Assembly: GCF_900964775.1 (NCBI RefSeq)
Contig: NC_041812.1
Coordinates: 30,786,160 to 30,850,159, forward strand
Reading direction: 5' to 3'
DNA length: 64,000 nt
Origin: Scleropages formosus
Taxonomy: Eukaryota; Chordata; Actinopteri; Osteoglossiformes; Osteoglossidae
Both the position numbers and the translations under genes were made by a program. Each line of letters starts with the position of its first letter. Position 1 is the stretch's first letter. The notes under the pieces were generated by a model. It did no database searches and was not told where the DNA came from. It saw nothing but the letters and a program-made list of their open reading frames with translations. Positions 45,127-58,592 of the stretch are shown in pieces.

Positions 45127-45406
45127 TGGAAAACTGACAGTCTACACATGGCATTTTGTTTATTTTTAACTGCATTTTTTCACCCGCTCTCCAACATGGA
45201 GTGAAAATGATGTGTGCTCAGACAGAACTGAGACTGCACAGGAGTGTGGTCATCTAGCATCAGAGAGGATTTTCTGTACAGAACACATTTTTGGTTTTGC
45301 TCTTTAAAATGTACGCTCGTTTTCAAATTACTGTGGCTCAAAGATAATAAAAATGTCATGAAAATTTCTTTCAGTGTAAAAAGACAGCAAACTGGACTAT
45401 GCAAAT

Positions 45407-45625
45407 TGGTAGCGGAGTGCTTAGTACTGTTTTCTTTGGACCAAAGGGTTGCAGGTTTCATTCCCACATCCAGCTGTAGTACCCTTGAGCAAAGTACTTT
45501 ACATTAAATTGCTGCACTAATAAGTTGCCTGGCTGTATAAACAGGTAAACAATAAAAGTGCCTTAACATTCTAAGTTGCCTGAGACAAAAGCATCAATTA
45601 AATGAATAAATGTTTAAAAAAAAAA
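45407..45625 (+). mobile_element. SINE family 2, unit 1 (second member)
   Basis: B-box-like GGTTGCAGGTTTCATTCCC, body ACCCTTGAGCAAAGTACTTT and tail ACAAAAGCATCAATTAAATG ending in an A-run. It borders the tRNA-like tandem array on the left. Confidence 0.7.
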
Positions 45626-45649
45626 AACTAAACATCTGACTTATGGTGT

Positions 45650-46341
45650 CATTAAGGAGCAGTACTTTCTATAGCTGGGTGGCTCAGCAGGTGTGTGTTG
45701 GTTCAACTAAACCACACAGTGTACGATATAAAGAACAACCTTTCAGATGTTGTCAAGATGCAGAGATTCCTCCACTGAAATATTTCTGTACCTTGAAAAC
45801 ATTTGAAAGGTTTAGAGTTTGCTGGGTGGTTTCATCAGGTTAGTATTTGTTCTTTTAAACCCTATGGCACAAGTTCAATTCTTCCATTAATGACCAGTTT
45901 TTTTAACTGTTGGAACATCCCTGTACCTTAACCACATGTGAAAGTTTTAATCTTTAATTTAATGTGTAGCTCATCATGTTAATACTTTTTCTTTTAAACC
46001 CTACAGCGTAAGTTCAGTTCCTCTACTGAAGACTGCTCTTTTTTTTTTTTTTTAAACCGTTGGAGCATCTCTGTACCTTAACCACGTGTGAAAGTTTTAA
46101 TCTCTAGTGTAGTAGGTCGCTCATTAGGTTAGTACTTGGTTTTTTAAAAAGCCCAACAGCCCAAGTTCAAGTCTTCATTTGAAGACCAGTCTTTTTTTTT
46201 TAATCCATTGGAATATCTCTGTACCTTAACCACATGTGGAAGGTTTTGTTTCTCCAGGATAGTATGTGGCTCAGTAGGTTAGTACTTAGTCATTGCCTAC
46301 CAGCTTCAGCTCAATTAAAGACCAGTGCCTTCTTTCTTTTT

Positions 46342-46372
<31 letters not shown>

Positions 46373-46930
46373 CTTGGAGTATCTCCATACCTTAACCACC
46401 TGTAAAATTCTAGTCCCTGAGATTAGCATATGGCTCATCAGGTTAGTGCTCCTTCCTTTAAACTCTCAAGTTCAATTCCTCTATTGTAGACCACTTTTTT
46501 TTTTTTAAAACTATTCGAGTATCTCTGTACCTTAACCACATGTGAAAGGTTGGATGTCCAGTGTAGTATGTGACTTGTCTGATTAGTACTTGTTTAAACC
46601 CAACAGCCCAAGTTCAACTCATTGATTAAAGACCAGTCTTTCTTTTTTCTTAACCATTGAAACATCTCTGTATCTTAACCACATGTAAAAACTCTCAATC
46701 CTTCCCTTAATATATAGCTCCTGATGTTAGTACTTGTTCTGTTAAACCCTATAACTCAAGTTCAATTCTTTCATTCATGACCCTTTTTTTTAAAACCATT
46801 GGAGTATCTCTGTACCTTAACCACACATGAAAGGTCTGACACAAAACTTAACAGGTAGCTCATCAGGTTATTGTTTGCTTTGTTAAATTATACAGTGTAA
46901 ATTCAATTCCTGTGTCAAAAGGAAGGCTGG
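45650..46930 (+). repeat. tandem array of tRNA-like ~145-bp repeats, unit 1
   Basis: Eight or nine degenerate repeats. The phrase CTGTACCTTAACCACATGTG or a variant recurs near 45784, 45920, 46072, 46219, 46387, 46525, 46665 and 46812 (spacing about 131-168 bp). Each repeat also holds an A-box-like TAGCTCATCAGGTTAGTACTT, a B-box-like AAGTTCAATTCC and an A/T homopolymer. Copies: 57312-58592 (+) and 33535-34517 (-). Confidence 0.8.
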
Positions 46931-48602
46931 TTTTAAAGCTCATCTGAACACTTTGAGAAGTACTTAGAGGAATGGTGGCATAGAGCAGCTTGTTGGGTGG
47001 TCAAGCTGCTGATAGTAACATTAGTGGTTTAAACCCACTTGAGAACCCTAAAGAACAAAGGTGCTAGGAAGCACTTTCTGAGTAAGAGATGGGGCCACTA
47101 ACCTTGGTGCTGAAAGTCCAAGCATTGCAAGAAATACACAGAGCAGTTGGTTGGGGTGGCCAACAGTTGGGCTAAAGGTCCAAATGCAATGGGAGGAAAC
47201 CCTGAGGAGGTAGGAAGGGGGCTACCCCTGGTATTGAAGGACTAGGGAAAGCAAGAGAGACCCCTGAAGGGTGGGTGAGGGAGCCACCCCTGGTGCTAAA
47301 GAGCTGAAGGAGACAAGAGAGACCTCCTTGAGGGGGTAATGAGGTAGCCATGTGTGGTACCAAACATCTGAAGGTGTCAAAAGCCATGCAGAGCAGGCAA
47401 TGAGGCTGATAAACACATTCCCCCTGAACCATGAAGAAAAGTAGAGGAGAGGCAATCCCTCCCCTGACCTCCAGAGAAAGAAGGTCGCTGCTGGTGTTGT
47501 TGTAGGACTACAGTTAGTGACTCCCCCCCCCCCTTTGTCTTTTAAAAAAAGAAAAGCAGCAGTTCTTTCTACCCCCTACCCCTTCACACACACACTTTCT
47601 ACAGACCTGGTGATTTACATACTAACCACCACAGGAGGTACACCCTCACCCAGCTCACCATACCCTTTGCAGGGCTTGAATCAATAACCATCACATTAGC
47701 CACCCAATCCTCAGCCTGCTGAGCTACACAACCACTCCACAAACCCCTACTTGGATGTTTGAGATATAGTTAAAGTGCAAAATGGCCATTTAGCCAACCA
47801 GAATACCACCTCTCTCACAAAGTAAATCCACAACCTCGAGCATAGTAACTACCCCCACCAACCAGCTGTGCCACACAACCTACCCTCCAAAACCCCTTCT
47901 ACACATAGCTAAGCTTGGGGAAGGGAACTTGGTCACAGACCAAAAAGCAACTCCCCTCCAACGGGATCACACCCACAATCTGTTGGGGAGACACATAGCT
48001 CTCAGAATGCTGTCCCAGGCACCTGCACAGGTTGGTTCCCCTCCTGCTCTGGGATGGACACAGGGGCTGTCAGGAGTTTGCTTGAAAAGGAACAGCTTGT
48101 CTGAGGACCAGACCACCAACCCCAAGGTCATGGGTCTAACTTCACAAGCCAACAGAGCTCACAGGGGGGAATCAGAGGAGCATTCTGCATGGGACATCCT
48201 GTGTCCTTTGACACACAGGTGCTGTGGCCCGATTCTGGTTCCTCCCCACTGGGACACACTGGCTACTCTGAAATCTTGCAGTAGAGCAGTGGGGACACAG
48301 CACTGGCTTGTTGACCACATGAACCCAGCTAAACACACCAGATCATTTTATTTCCCAGCGCTGTACACTGACAGTGAGGGTTGGGGAGGGGGGGTATCTT
48401 CTGTAAGGACACTGGATGCGTCCACCACCCAGCCATCCATACCACAGTGCTTATTCCAGAGACCTCCCACTTTGCCTTTGACCTTTCTTGCTCAAGGAAG
48501 AAAAGAGAGAAAAGTGAATACCTGTGCGCAGGTGCTCCCCAATGACACACAACTCAAGAAGGTGCTATAAGACCAAAAGCCCCAGAGAAAGGAAGTTCTT
48601 AC
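46931..48602. other. unit 1 segment with repeats and no supported gene
   Basis: Contains short CT/AG-rich repeats (CACCCCTGGT wording near 47220-47300), tRNA-like remnants (about 47600-47860) and a 213-codon open frame (47929-48570, +) that I do not accept as a gene. It mirrors 31875-33534 of copy A's arm and recurs at 58593-60267. Confidence 0.5.
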
Positions 48603-49649
48603 AATTCTGGGCGTGAGGAATTCGGTTGAGCAGAACCATGATCTGAAAAAAACAAACAAGGCACTTTATTATACCACCATTATTACTCCATCACACTGCA
48701 GCAGACTGCGATGGACCGCAGCTAGAGCGAGCGAGCCATTTATACTGCAAATTTAAGGTAAATACCTCGCTCAAGGGTACCACACAGTACAGTGCTTTTC
48801 TTGGAGCTTGAACCTATAAACTTTAGGTTATCTGAGCCTGTCCTTAACCACTTCTTAGGTATTTTACTGCAGAAATACGGTGAAGTGCTACAAAACTACC
48901 TGTTTCGTGAATGCTGTGCTAGACAGCTATAGCTGCTTCATGAGTTCAGTGAAGTGAACTAACCAGCAACATTTTTGATTTTACTGCAGGGCACAGAACA
49001 GGTTGGAACACATTTACACATTATTTCAGCATTTGATAGCATCTGCAGCTCTTTTTCCACTTCACATTGGAACATGGAAAACCATCCTCTTCACGCCACA
49101 GCAATTGGAGATCAGCAGCAAGTCCTTGAAATATGTAAGAAACTTGAACAATTCAATGAATAGCAGCACTACTTCTAAGGTGATCACATGAACACCAATC
49201 ACATATGGCTTCAGAGATGGCACTGTACTCACTTTTACACTGTTCTTTCGGCACCCCTAGAAGTCTCTTTTTGACAATGTAATGATTGATGTCCTCAACT
49301 ATGTCTTTCCCACTAAAGAACAAGACGATATTCCATATAATGCTAAAACACAACAGCACAGCGGTAGTAACAGTTGTCCTCAAAAGATGAGCACACAAGT
49401 CTCTTAATGGGCTAATTTTTTAATTAAATCAAAAAGAATAACAAGTGAAGAAATATATACATCTGCAGGGAAAATACAGGAAAGCTGCTTGACTAATGCC
49501 AGCTGATTTTGACCATAGTAGTTAAAGCTGGAACTAGAACGTCATAAAAAATTCCAAAACTGGTCAGAAATCAAGAATTAAAAAAAAAAAAAACAAACAA
49601 TTATGACAACGAATACATTTGACTTTTGCTAGGATCAGAACATGATCCT

Positions 49650-50625
49650 TCAGGCAAAAAACAGCCGAAGCAAGGACCCCAGAGGAAGTCTTCCAGGGCG
49701 AAGAAGGGCGGCTATCCCTGCAATGCTCGCAACGGAGACTGCAAAGAAAGCGTTCCTCAGGAACAACCCCAAGTCCGCACCTCTCACCATGTGGAAAAAG
49801 GATAGGAAGCCGACCTACACAAGAGACAAACAAAATGCCAAGTAAGTGTGGTTATTCCTGAACAAAATCAATTGATTCCAAGTCAGAAATACTTGCTGTA
49901 CACATTGGAAACTACGGTCGGTGTAGGAATGTTTGTGGGTTTAGAACAATAAAGCATCATAATGCATGTCAGACGTGCGCTGAGAGACTCTTGCCACATG
50001 GTGAAAATTGTTACACATCCGCACTGCTTTCTTAATTTCGACCTACATACAGCAACCACAAGAAAGGTTTGTTAAAGAAGTTTTGTGATCGTTTACCACA
50101 AGCAGAACCACTGCCGATTTCCATTCACTTTTAGCTGCTTCATGGAAGTAAAGACTAGTGTATACACAAGCAGTCTGCGTAGAACAATTACGGACATGTT
50201 TACACACAAGTTCTACCTACCCAGCCACCGTTGTGCAGAAGCCATTCTCCGTGCTCCTCGCTGAGGTAGCGAGCGATCGTCTCCGCTAACCTTCTGTTGC
50301 TGACGTCCACTCCCCGGGATGAGAGCTCGCTCGCTAGCATTCCTGCGAATGCAAAAAGCGCTACGACTCTACCCCAGTTCAACTGTCCGTCATGCGCCAG
50401 CGCTGCCATGGTCTGCTTCAGACTGGTCAGGAAGTCGGGTTCAGAGTTGTCCAAGAAGTTCTGCACTAAGGTTTGAAATGTTGACCGATGTTGCCTCTCC
50501 GTTTGCTTCGCCAGTTGTCTCATGGCTTTGGCTGACTCGCTTGGAGGGTCTTGCCGGATCCCAGTGCAGAAACCCACATAATCCTTTGCCACCAGCAAGG
50601 TCTCCCTCTCCAATGGGCTGGACAT
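49650..50625 (-). CDS. bcl2l10: BCL2-like 10, copy C (complete)
   Basis: Exon 1 at 50625-50221 and exon 2 at 49814-49650, with donor and acceptor as in copy A. It encodes the same 135-residue exon 1 product and the same 54-residue exon 2 product with BH2 completion and anchor. Its upstream region (CG island, TGACGCAAT at 51986-51994) is present, so this array copy looks fully functional. It is on the opposite strand to copy A and 20 kb away. At least one silent base (50372) separates it from copies B and D. Confidence 0.9.
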
Positions 50626-52379
50626 TTTCTACAAAAACACAAAAAAGCACAACGCACAGTGGCTTTAATGCTGGCTACGCTTCCTCGGCACAATACTTAA
50701 CGCCAGCTACTGGAAACACTTCAGTTACGCGCTTAAAATTACTACAAGATCACCTTGTGTGCTGTATACCATGTTAACACAGCAACGGCCCCTTGCACTC
50801 TGATATAATCATCAGTAGCAAAACCTGCGATTAATACTTTGTTTTTATTCAACGCACTTAAAGGATTCAACTCCTTTACCGCAAATTAACAGGGTAAAAT
50901 ACCCCCCCCCCCCTCCCCCCAAGGCACCACACAGTAGGGTGCATTTCTTGGAACTTGAACCTACAAACTTCAGGTTTCTTGAGCCTGTCCTTAACCACTT
51001 ATACTACCTTCTTGTATTACACTTAATCATTAAAACCAACACATTTTGGTTCTACTATATAATAAAGGCAACTTACCACTTTTTATATGCATTTCTTTTA
51101 CCGCGCAGAAATACGGTTTAAACGGCACACTTGTACAAAAGTACCTGTTAATATATACATATATATAAACGCTTCGCTAGACAAGTACAGTATGAGTATT
51201 AATATTTACTAACCACACAAAACACAGGTGCCAGTAGGACTTGAAGTAAATGAAGCGGGAGTTCGATTTTACTGGACACAGACAGAACAACAGAACACAT
51301 TTCACCACCTGATTATATTTGCTTCTCTTTGCAGCTCCAAATTTCAAACAAACACGAGGACCACGGGTGAACTCAGAAAACTGTTTTCGTTTTTTTGTAA
51401 AAATGTAGTTGAACTTGAAGAAGGTTCGAGAAACTTCAAACCAGTTAGTGTTTGAGAAGCCCTGCGCTGACGATGGATAACTACAGTATCTAACGCCGGT
51501 GTTTTAATACATCATAGATGTTAAATAAATATGATGGGGAAAAAAAGAACTTAGAGCACTAAATGTGTTCACGAGCAGGCAGGATTTCTGAACCCTCCAA
51601 TGTTACAGTAAAACACTCGGTAAGAAGGCGAAAGGCGAATGACCGTTAGTTACGTTAAACGGTCCGCCGGCGCGCGCTCCGCTTCAGAGAAGCCTGACGG
51701 GACTCAGCGCGCGCCGGAGCCGCGAAAACTGAGAAACTCGCGGAAAATCCGTCATTTATTGGGCGACTTGCAGCAGAACGTTGTTTTTAACTAATTATTA
51801 TAATACCATTGATTGGTCAGTTTAAAACAGACACCCACCAGAACAGAAATCAAATGGCGTCGAACTCACGATGCGCGGCGCCTCAGAGCTCACACCTGTA
51901 GCTCAGCCTTTCGCGACAGTGAATATATACACTCACCTCCCGGGCTCCTATTAAATACGAGTGCTGAACGTTCCAAGCGAGGACATGACGCAATAATTGT
52001 TACCGTGGTTACCACGGCCTTCGTTCTATTCGAACGAACGATTGTTAACGTTCTCTGAAAACTTATTTGCTCCTCCAAGTCAGTTAGTTCTCCTGTGGCC
52101 AACGGTGGCTGTGAAAATGATGACCATTCCAGAGAGTCTAGAAATACTGTATCTGAATCATATAATACACGAAAACGGGCTAAATAAAAATGTCACAATT
52201 TTATCAGACACAGGTTTTCATAACACAATAACAATTCGAGGTACAACACAGGAACTGTTATTTGTTGGTGATGTAGCATCTTCCTGCAAAAAATGAAAGA
52301 AATCACGTTATTTGTTCTACAGCATTAGAACCCCAATGAGTGTTCAATATTGATTTAATTCCTCACTAAAAAGTTCAGG

Positions 52380-53465
52380 TTCAAGGTTTATTGTCACAGG
52401 TACAAGTACCCTGTACAAGTACCATGAAATCCTTGTCCGAGTGCTTCTCCACAAACTATGAACAAAAAAATAATAGATAATACTGCACAAAACAACAACA
52501 ATAAATAACAATAGACAGCCAGAGTACTTAAAACTGAGAATACTTGAAGTAACAATGTAATGAGCTGATGTGCTCGGAGGGAACAGTCCAACTCTAGTGA
52601 AGTTTGAACATTGGTGGGTGTTGTATACTCTTACAGCGGTGGGGTAAAAGCTGTTCCTGTACCTAGCTGTGCGGGTTCGAATAGACCCGAGCCGTTTTGC
52701 AGATGGTAGGGAAGAGAAGAGCGCCCGTGCTGGGTGACTATGATCTTTCATGATGCGCATCGCCTTTCTGAGGCAGCGCGTGGTGTAGGTGTCCTCGACT
52801 GCTGGTAGCTGTGTGCTAATGGTTTCCTGAGCTGTTTTGACCACCCTCTGCAAGGCTTTCTTCTCCTGTACGGAGCAGTTGCCACACCAGGATGTAATAC
52901 ACCCTGTGAAGACGGACTCCACAGCACACCTACAGAAAGTGGTGAGGACTGTAGTGGACATCCGGGCTTTCTTCAGACACATGAGGAAGTGGAGATGTTG
53001 ATGGGCCTTTTTGATGGTTGATCCTGTGTGCTCAGTCCATGTGAGGTTGGCAGTGAGGGTGACCCCTAGGAATCTGAAGCTGTTGACCCTCTCTACAAAG
53101 GCCCCTCCTATGTAGATGGGTGCCTGAACCGTATCCTGTTTCCTGAAGTCAATCACCAGCTCCTTAGTTTTACTGACATTGCGAGACAGGTTGTTGTCCT
53201 GGCACCGCTCTGCCAGGAGCCTCACCTCCTCTCCGTAGGCCGTCTCATCGTTGTTGGTGATCAGACCCACAACGGTGGTATCGTCAGCAAACTTTATGAC
53301 GGTGTTGGAGCTGTGCCTGGCCACACAGTCATGTGTGAACGAGGAATACAGCACCGGGCTCAGGACGCTTCCCTGTGGAGTGCCAGTGTTGAGGATAAGT
53401 GGGGAGGAGGTATTACTGCCAATCCGCACACGCTGGGGTCTGTTGGTGAGGAGCGTTATCAATTG
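52380..53465 (-). mobile_element. 5'-truncated LINE, reverse-transcriptase half (unit 2)
   Basis: Copy of the element at 40720-41805, offset 11,660; the 372-residue reading frame is unchanged. It was carried here by the segmental duplication and is not a separate insertion. Confidence 0.85.
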
Positions 53466-53650
53466 ACAAATATTGTCATGGTATCTGTCTCAGAACTGTA
53501 GCATTTTGAAAAAAAAAAATATCCCTTTACAGAATTTAATCAACTTTCGTTATTTGTCTTCAAATGGGAGACTGTGGGAAATGGAGGGAAAACACAGAAA
53601 AAATACATACACATTGGCTCCTTATTACGTTCGCATGAGTTACACATTAG

Positions 53651-53854
53651 GGGGTGCAGTGGCCCGGCGGTGGCGCGGTCGGTTGGACCAGGTCCTGCTT
53701 TCCGGTGGGTCTGGGGTTTGAGTCCCGCTGGGGGTGCCTTGCGGTGAACTGGCGTCCCGTCCTGGGTGTGTCCCCTCCCCCTCCGGCCTTACGCCCTGTG
53801 TTGCCAGGTTAGGCTCTGGCTCCCCGTGACCCCGGATGGGACAAGCGGTTCAGA

Positions 53855-53893
<39 letters not shown>
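53651..53893 (+). mobile_element. tRNA-derived SINE (family 1), unit 2
   Basis: Copy of 41991-42231 with a slightly longer GT tail. Confidence 0.85.
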
Positions 53894-53895
<2 letters not shown>

Positions 53896-54911
53896 GGGAA
53901 TTGTGGGGGAAAAATATAAAACAGTTGTTCAACTGCTCTGGGGGCTGACAGGGGTAATAAGGGGGTGAGTGCCTGTTGGGGAGTGTGTAAAGTTGGCTTG
54001 TTAATCCTTAAGGAAAAGGACCCCCCAGGAAATCCTACTGGAGCATAGGTGGCGTTCACTCCACAGAATGTTCTTTTTGGGCGTATTGTTTTGAGAAAGT
54101 CAGTGCATTTTCTATCATGCAAGGTAGGGTGCTTGGAGTGGACACCACATGGATGGACCAACATTTGAGCTATGTGTTAGCTGGTAGTGTAGTGGTGTTA
54201 GAGTTGCTCCCTTTAGATCTAAAGATTACAGGTTTAATCCCCACCTCTGGCTGTACTACCTTTGAGTAAGGTACTTACCTTAAATTGGGCCAGTAAAATT
54301 ACCCAGCTGCCCAAATGGGTAAATAATTGTAAGTACCTTAACATCATAAGTCACTTTGGAGAAAAGCATCAGCCAAACGTATATGTCTATGCTTCAGTGG
54401 AGGGTTTGTCCTGCATTGTTCTTTTAGATGAACTGCTCCCATTTTGTATAACTGATAAACATTTGATAATCGGGGGGATTTTAACATACAGGTCGAAGGG
54501 AAGGGGAATGTAAGGACTAAACATCTTAAAACTTTTACTGGTAGATTTTGACGTTGATGGGCCTTTTTGGTGGTTGATGCTGTGTGCTCAGTCCATGTGA
54601 GTTTGGCAGTGAGGGTGAAGACCCCTAGGGACCTCTATGACGGTTTTAAAGTATGCAACCCCAGTCATCTGAGCATTGTCTGGCACAATAGCTAAGGGGC
54701 ATGCAGCCACCTTGACAATATTAAGGATTATAGGGACTTGTTTCACATAGCTGGATCTCAGACCATCATATTAATCAGTTCTGGATTGGTGGGAGACTAT
54801 AAGGTTAAAGTATTACTAAACAATATTGTGTCTGGCGTAAAGCTTAGTCACTTAGGGCAATCTGGAAAACTGACAAAAAACTTCAGAAGCTCTATATCAG
54901 GAAGGATAACT

Positions 54912-55492
54912 TGATAACTAAGCTGAGCCTGCTGGGTCTGACCACCTCCCTCTGCAACTGGATCCTGGACTTTTTTGGCTGGGAGACCCCAGTCCGTCAT
55001 GATCGGAAACTCCACCTCCAGCACAACCACGCTGAACACCGGTGCTCCCCAGGACTGTGTGCTCAGTCCACTGCTGTTTACCCTACTGACTCATGACTGT
55101 GTTGCAAAGTACAGTTCAAATCATATCAAGTTTGCTGATGACACTACAGCTGTGGGTCTCATCAGCAACAATGATGAGTCGGCGTACAGAGAGGAGGTGA
55201 ACCAGCTCACAGAATGGTGTAAAGACAACAATCTATCTCTTAATGTTGATAAGACTAAAGAGATGATTGTTGACTTCAGGAGGACCCAAGTAGACCACTC
55301 GCCACTGCACGTCAACGGAACAACTGTGGAGAGAGTCAAAAACTCCAAGTTTCTTGGTGTGCACATGGCGGAGGACCTCTCCTGGACTCTCAACACCACC
55401 TGCCTAGCCAAGAAGGCCCAGCAGCATCTTCACTTCTTACGGAGGCTGAAGAGAGCCAGACTCTTGGGTCTTATGCGTGTCATCGCTGAGCA
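54912..55492 (+). mobile_element. LINE reverse-transcriptase fragment, unit 2
   Basis: Copy of 43250-43830, offset 11,662, including the FADDTTAVGL motif and the same frame break. Confidence 0.8.
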
Positions 55493-55560
55493 GAGATGCG
55501 GGATGATGCAGCTCCCTTGGCTGACATGTCCAACATGTCATCCTTCCCCCTACTTGCCAG

Positions 55561-56322
55561 ATCCCTTACTCCGAGTTGGGGGGCCAAACCCTGGTGATGC
55601 AGGCGTATGACTTTGACCACTTTTCCAAGCATGACGTGATTGGCAAGGTTAAGATCCCTATGAACATGGTGGACCCGGGCAAACCGCTGCACGAGTGGAG
55701 AGGAAGGGGAGGTAGGCCTCTTCAACATTGTCCTCTTCTGTTGCTCGGCCTAGGAAGAGAAGCTGGATGACATCTGCATCTCCCTCCGTCACATGCCCAT
55801 GGCAGGCAAGCTCACCGTCAACGTGATGGAAGCCAAGAACCTTAAAAATACAGATTTCAGCGACCTCTCAGGTGACCTACCCTGCTATGTCTTTGTCCCG
55901 CAGGGGTCCAGAGACCGTGCCACTAACATCCCCCTATCGCCAAATGTCCCCGTATCCAGACTGTGGTTCTGGCAGCACAACAGGAGGCGGCTGAAGAAGG
56001 AGACGTCGACAGTGAAGAACAGACTCAACCTGTAATTGAAACGAGAGCTTCAGCTTCAAAGTTTCTTTCAAACAGATTGGGCGAGGTGGAGAGTGCACCG
56101 CCGGGGCCCCCGTGAGGTGCTACCGCTCATGCTGCTCTAACGCGTCATTTCCGTGCAGGTCCTAATAACCGTGTATAACTGCGACCAGCTGGGCAACGAC
56201 GACGCCACCGGCAAGACCTTCATCGGCTACGGCACGATGGTCAGACATGCTGGCCAACCCCTGGCAGCTTGCGCCCCGTGGCTCAGTGGCGCACACACTG
56301 TAGTTCAAGGAGGAGTTGGATG
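55561..56322 (+). pseudogene. synaptotagmin (Syt1/2-like) gene fragment, unit 2
   Basis: Copy of 43899-44660 carrying the same stop and frameshifts, so the gene was already dead before the array expanded. Confidence 0.75.
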
Positions 56323-57311
56323 TAGTGCTGAAGGAACCTCGCTGCTAGAAGGATCCCTGAGGGGTCACCCCCCGTTCACGTGCTCGTAACTAACTAGGCT
56401 AACCGTTAGGGAGTAGACATGGCGCGCTTGTCCTGCTTCTGCTGGTCTGTGTCTGTGGGGGGGAGGGAACACGTGTGCAGAGGCCTGGGAGAACGGCTTT
56501 GGCGTGAACGGCCCAGCAGGTTGCGGTAAACTCTTCGGAGCGGCGCGAGCAGACGGCAGATGAGATGCGTGCAGGAGCAGCACAACGACAACACTCAGTT
56601 TCCAAAGTTACGCGTTCGAGACCATGCCTGACGCTCTGATGTTCGGGTTTACCGCATCTTAACTGCAATAAATGGGATTGAACGTGAAGGTGGTGGGAAG
56701 GTGACAGTGTGTGTGTTGAGCACCCTGCCAGACACATGGCTCAGGGTTCCACCAGTGCAGTAAACCCCAGTGCACTGGTGGAACCCTGTGGAAAACTGAC
56801 AGTCTACACATGGCATTTTGTTTATTTTTAACTGCATTTTTTCACCCGCTCTCCAACATGGAGTGAAAATGATGTGTGCTCAGACAGAACTGAGACTGCA
56901 CAGGAGTGTGGTCATCTAGCATCAGAGAGGATTTTCTGTACAGAACACATTTTTGGTTTTGCTCTTTAAAATGTACGCTCGTTTTCAAATTACTGTGGCT
57001 CAAAGATAATAAAAATGTCATGAAAATTTCTTTCAGTGTAAAAAGACAGCAAACTGGACTATGCAAATTGGTAGCGGAGTGCTTAGTACTGTTTTCTTTG
57101 GACCAAAGGGTTGCAGGTTTCATTCCCACATCCAGCTGTAGTACCCTTGAGCAAAGTACTTTACATTAAATTGCTGCACTAATAAGTTGCCTGGCTGTAT
57201 AAACAGGTAAACAATAAAAGTGCCTTAACATTCTAAGTTGCCTGAGACAAAAGCATCAATTAAATGAATAAATGTTTAAAAAAAAAAAACTAAACATCTG
57301 ACTTATGGTGT

Positions 57312-58003
57312 CATTAAGGAGCAGTACTTTCTATAGCTGGGTGGCTCAGCAGGTGTGTGTTGGTTCAACTAAACCACACAGTGTACGATATAAAGAACAA
57401 CCTTTCAGATGTTGTCAAGATGCAGAGATTCCTCCACTGAAATATTTCTGTACCTTGAAAACATTTGAAAGGTTTAGAGTTTGCTGGGTGGTTTCATCAG
57501 GTTAGTATTTGTTCTTTTAAACCCTATGGCACAAGTTCAATTCTTCCATTAATGACCAGTTTTTTTAACTGTTGGAACATCCCTGTACCTTAACCACATG
57601 TGAAAGTTTTAATCTTTAATTTAATGTGTAGCTCATCATGTTAATACTTTTTCTTTTAAACCCTACAGCGTAAGTTCAGTTCCTCTACTGAAGACTGCTC
57701 TTTTTTTTTTTTTTTAAACCGTTGGAGCATCTCTGTACCTTAACCACGTGTGAAAGTTTTAATCTCTAGTGTAGTAGGTCGCTCATTAGGTTAGTACTTG
57801 GTTTTTTAAAAAGCCCAACAGCCCAAGTTCAAGTCTTCATTTGAAGACCAGTCTTTTTTTTTTAATCCATTGGAATATCTCTGTACCTTAACCACATGTG
57901 GAAGGTTTTGTTTCTCCAGGATAGTATGTGGCTCAGTAGGTTAGTACTTAGTCATTGCCTACCAGCTTCAGCTCAATTAAAGACCAGTGCCTTCTTTCTT
58001 TTT

Positions 58004-58035
<32 letters not shown>

Positions 58036-58592
58036 CTTGGAGTATCTCCATACCTTAACCACCTGTAAAATTCTAGTCCCTGAGATTAGCATATGGCTCA
58101 TCAGGTTAGTGCTCCTTCCTTTAAACTCTCAAGTTCAATTCCTCTATTGTAGACCACTTTTTTTTTTTTAAAACTATTCGAGTATCTCTGTACCTTAACC
58201 ACATGTGAAAGGTTGGATGTCCAGTGTAGTATGTGACTTGTCTGATTAGTACTTGTTTAAACCCAACAGCCCAAGTTCAACTCATTGATTAAAGACCAGT
58301 CTTTCTTTTTTCTTAACCATTGAAACATCTCTGTATCTTAACCACATGTAAAAACTCTCAATCCTTCCCTTAATATATAGCTCCTGATGTTAGTACTTGT
58401 TCTGTTAAACCCTATAACTCAAGTTCAATTCTTTCATTCATGACCCTTTTTTTTAAAACCATTGGAGTATCTCTGTACCTTAACCACACATGAAAGGTCT
58501 GACACAAAACTTAACAGGTAGCTCATCAGGTTATTGTTTGCTTTGTTAAATTATACAGTGTAAATTCAATTCCTGTGTCAAAAGGAAGGCTG
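57312..58592 (+). repeat. tandem array of tRNA-like ~145-bp repeats, unit 2
   Basis: Copy of 45650-46930. Length differences are confined to the T and A runs (for example near 57700 and 58010). Confidence 0.8.

Larger units (their letters stand above)
38271..49927. repeat. tandem segmental duplication unit 1 (11,657 bp)
   Basis: The first array unit, matching 49928-61592 throughout with only scattered differences: one or two bases at microsatellites and homopolymers, a 3-base difference near 39853/51513, and single substitutions such as 38713 versus 50372. It starts abruptly at the LINE 3' end, inside bcl2l10 intron 1. Contents from left to right: bcl2l10 exon 1 (copy B), promoter, LINE 3' half, SINE, LINE pieces, synaptotagmin relic, hairpin, SINE, tRNA-like array, and exon 2 of copy C. 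Confidence 0.93.

Noticed and set aside
47929-48570. 213-codon open frame (+), repeated at 59594-60235 and mirrored at 32548-31907
   Set aside because: Low-complexity wording, overlaps tRNA-like repeats, no recognisable domain. Its agreement between copies only reflects recent duplication.
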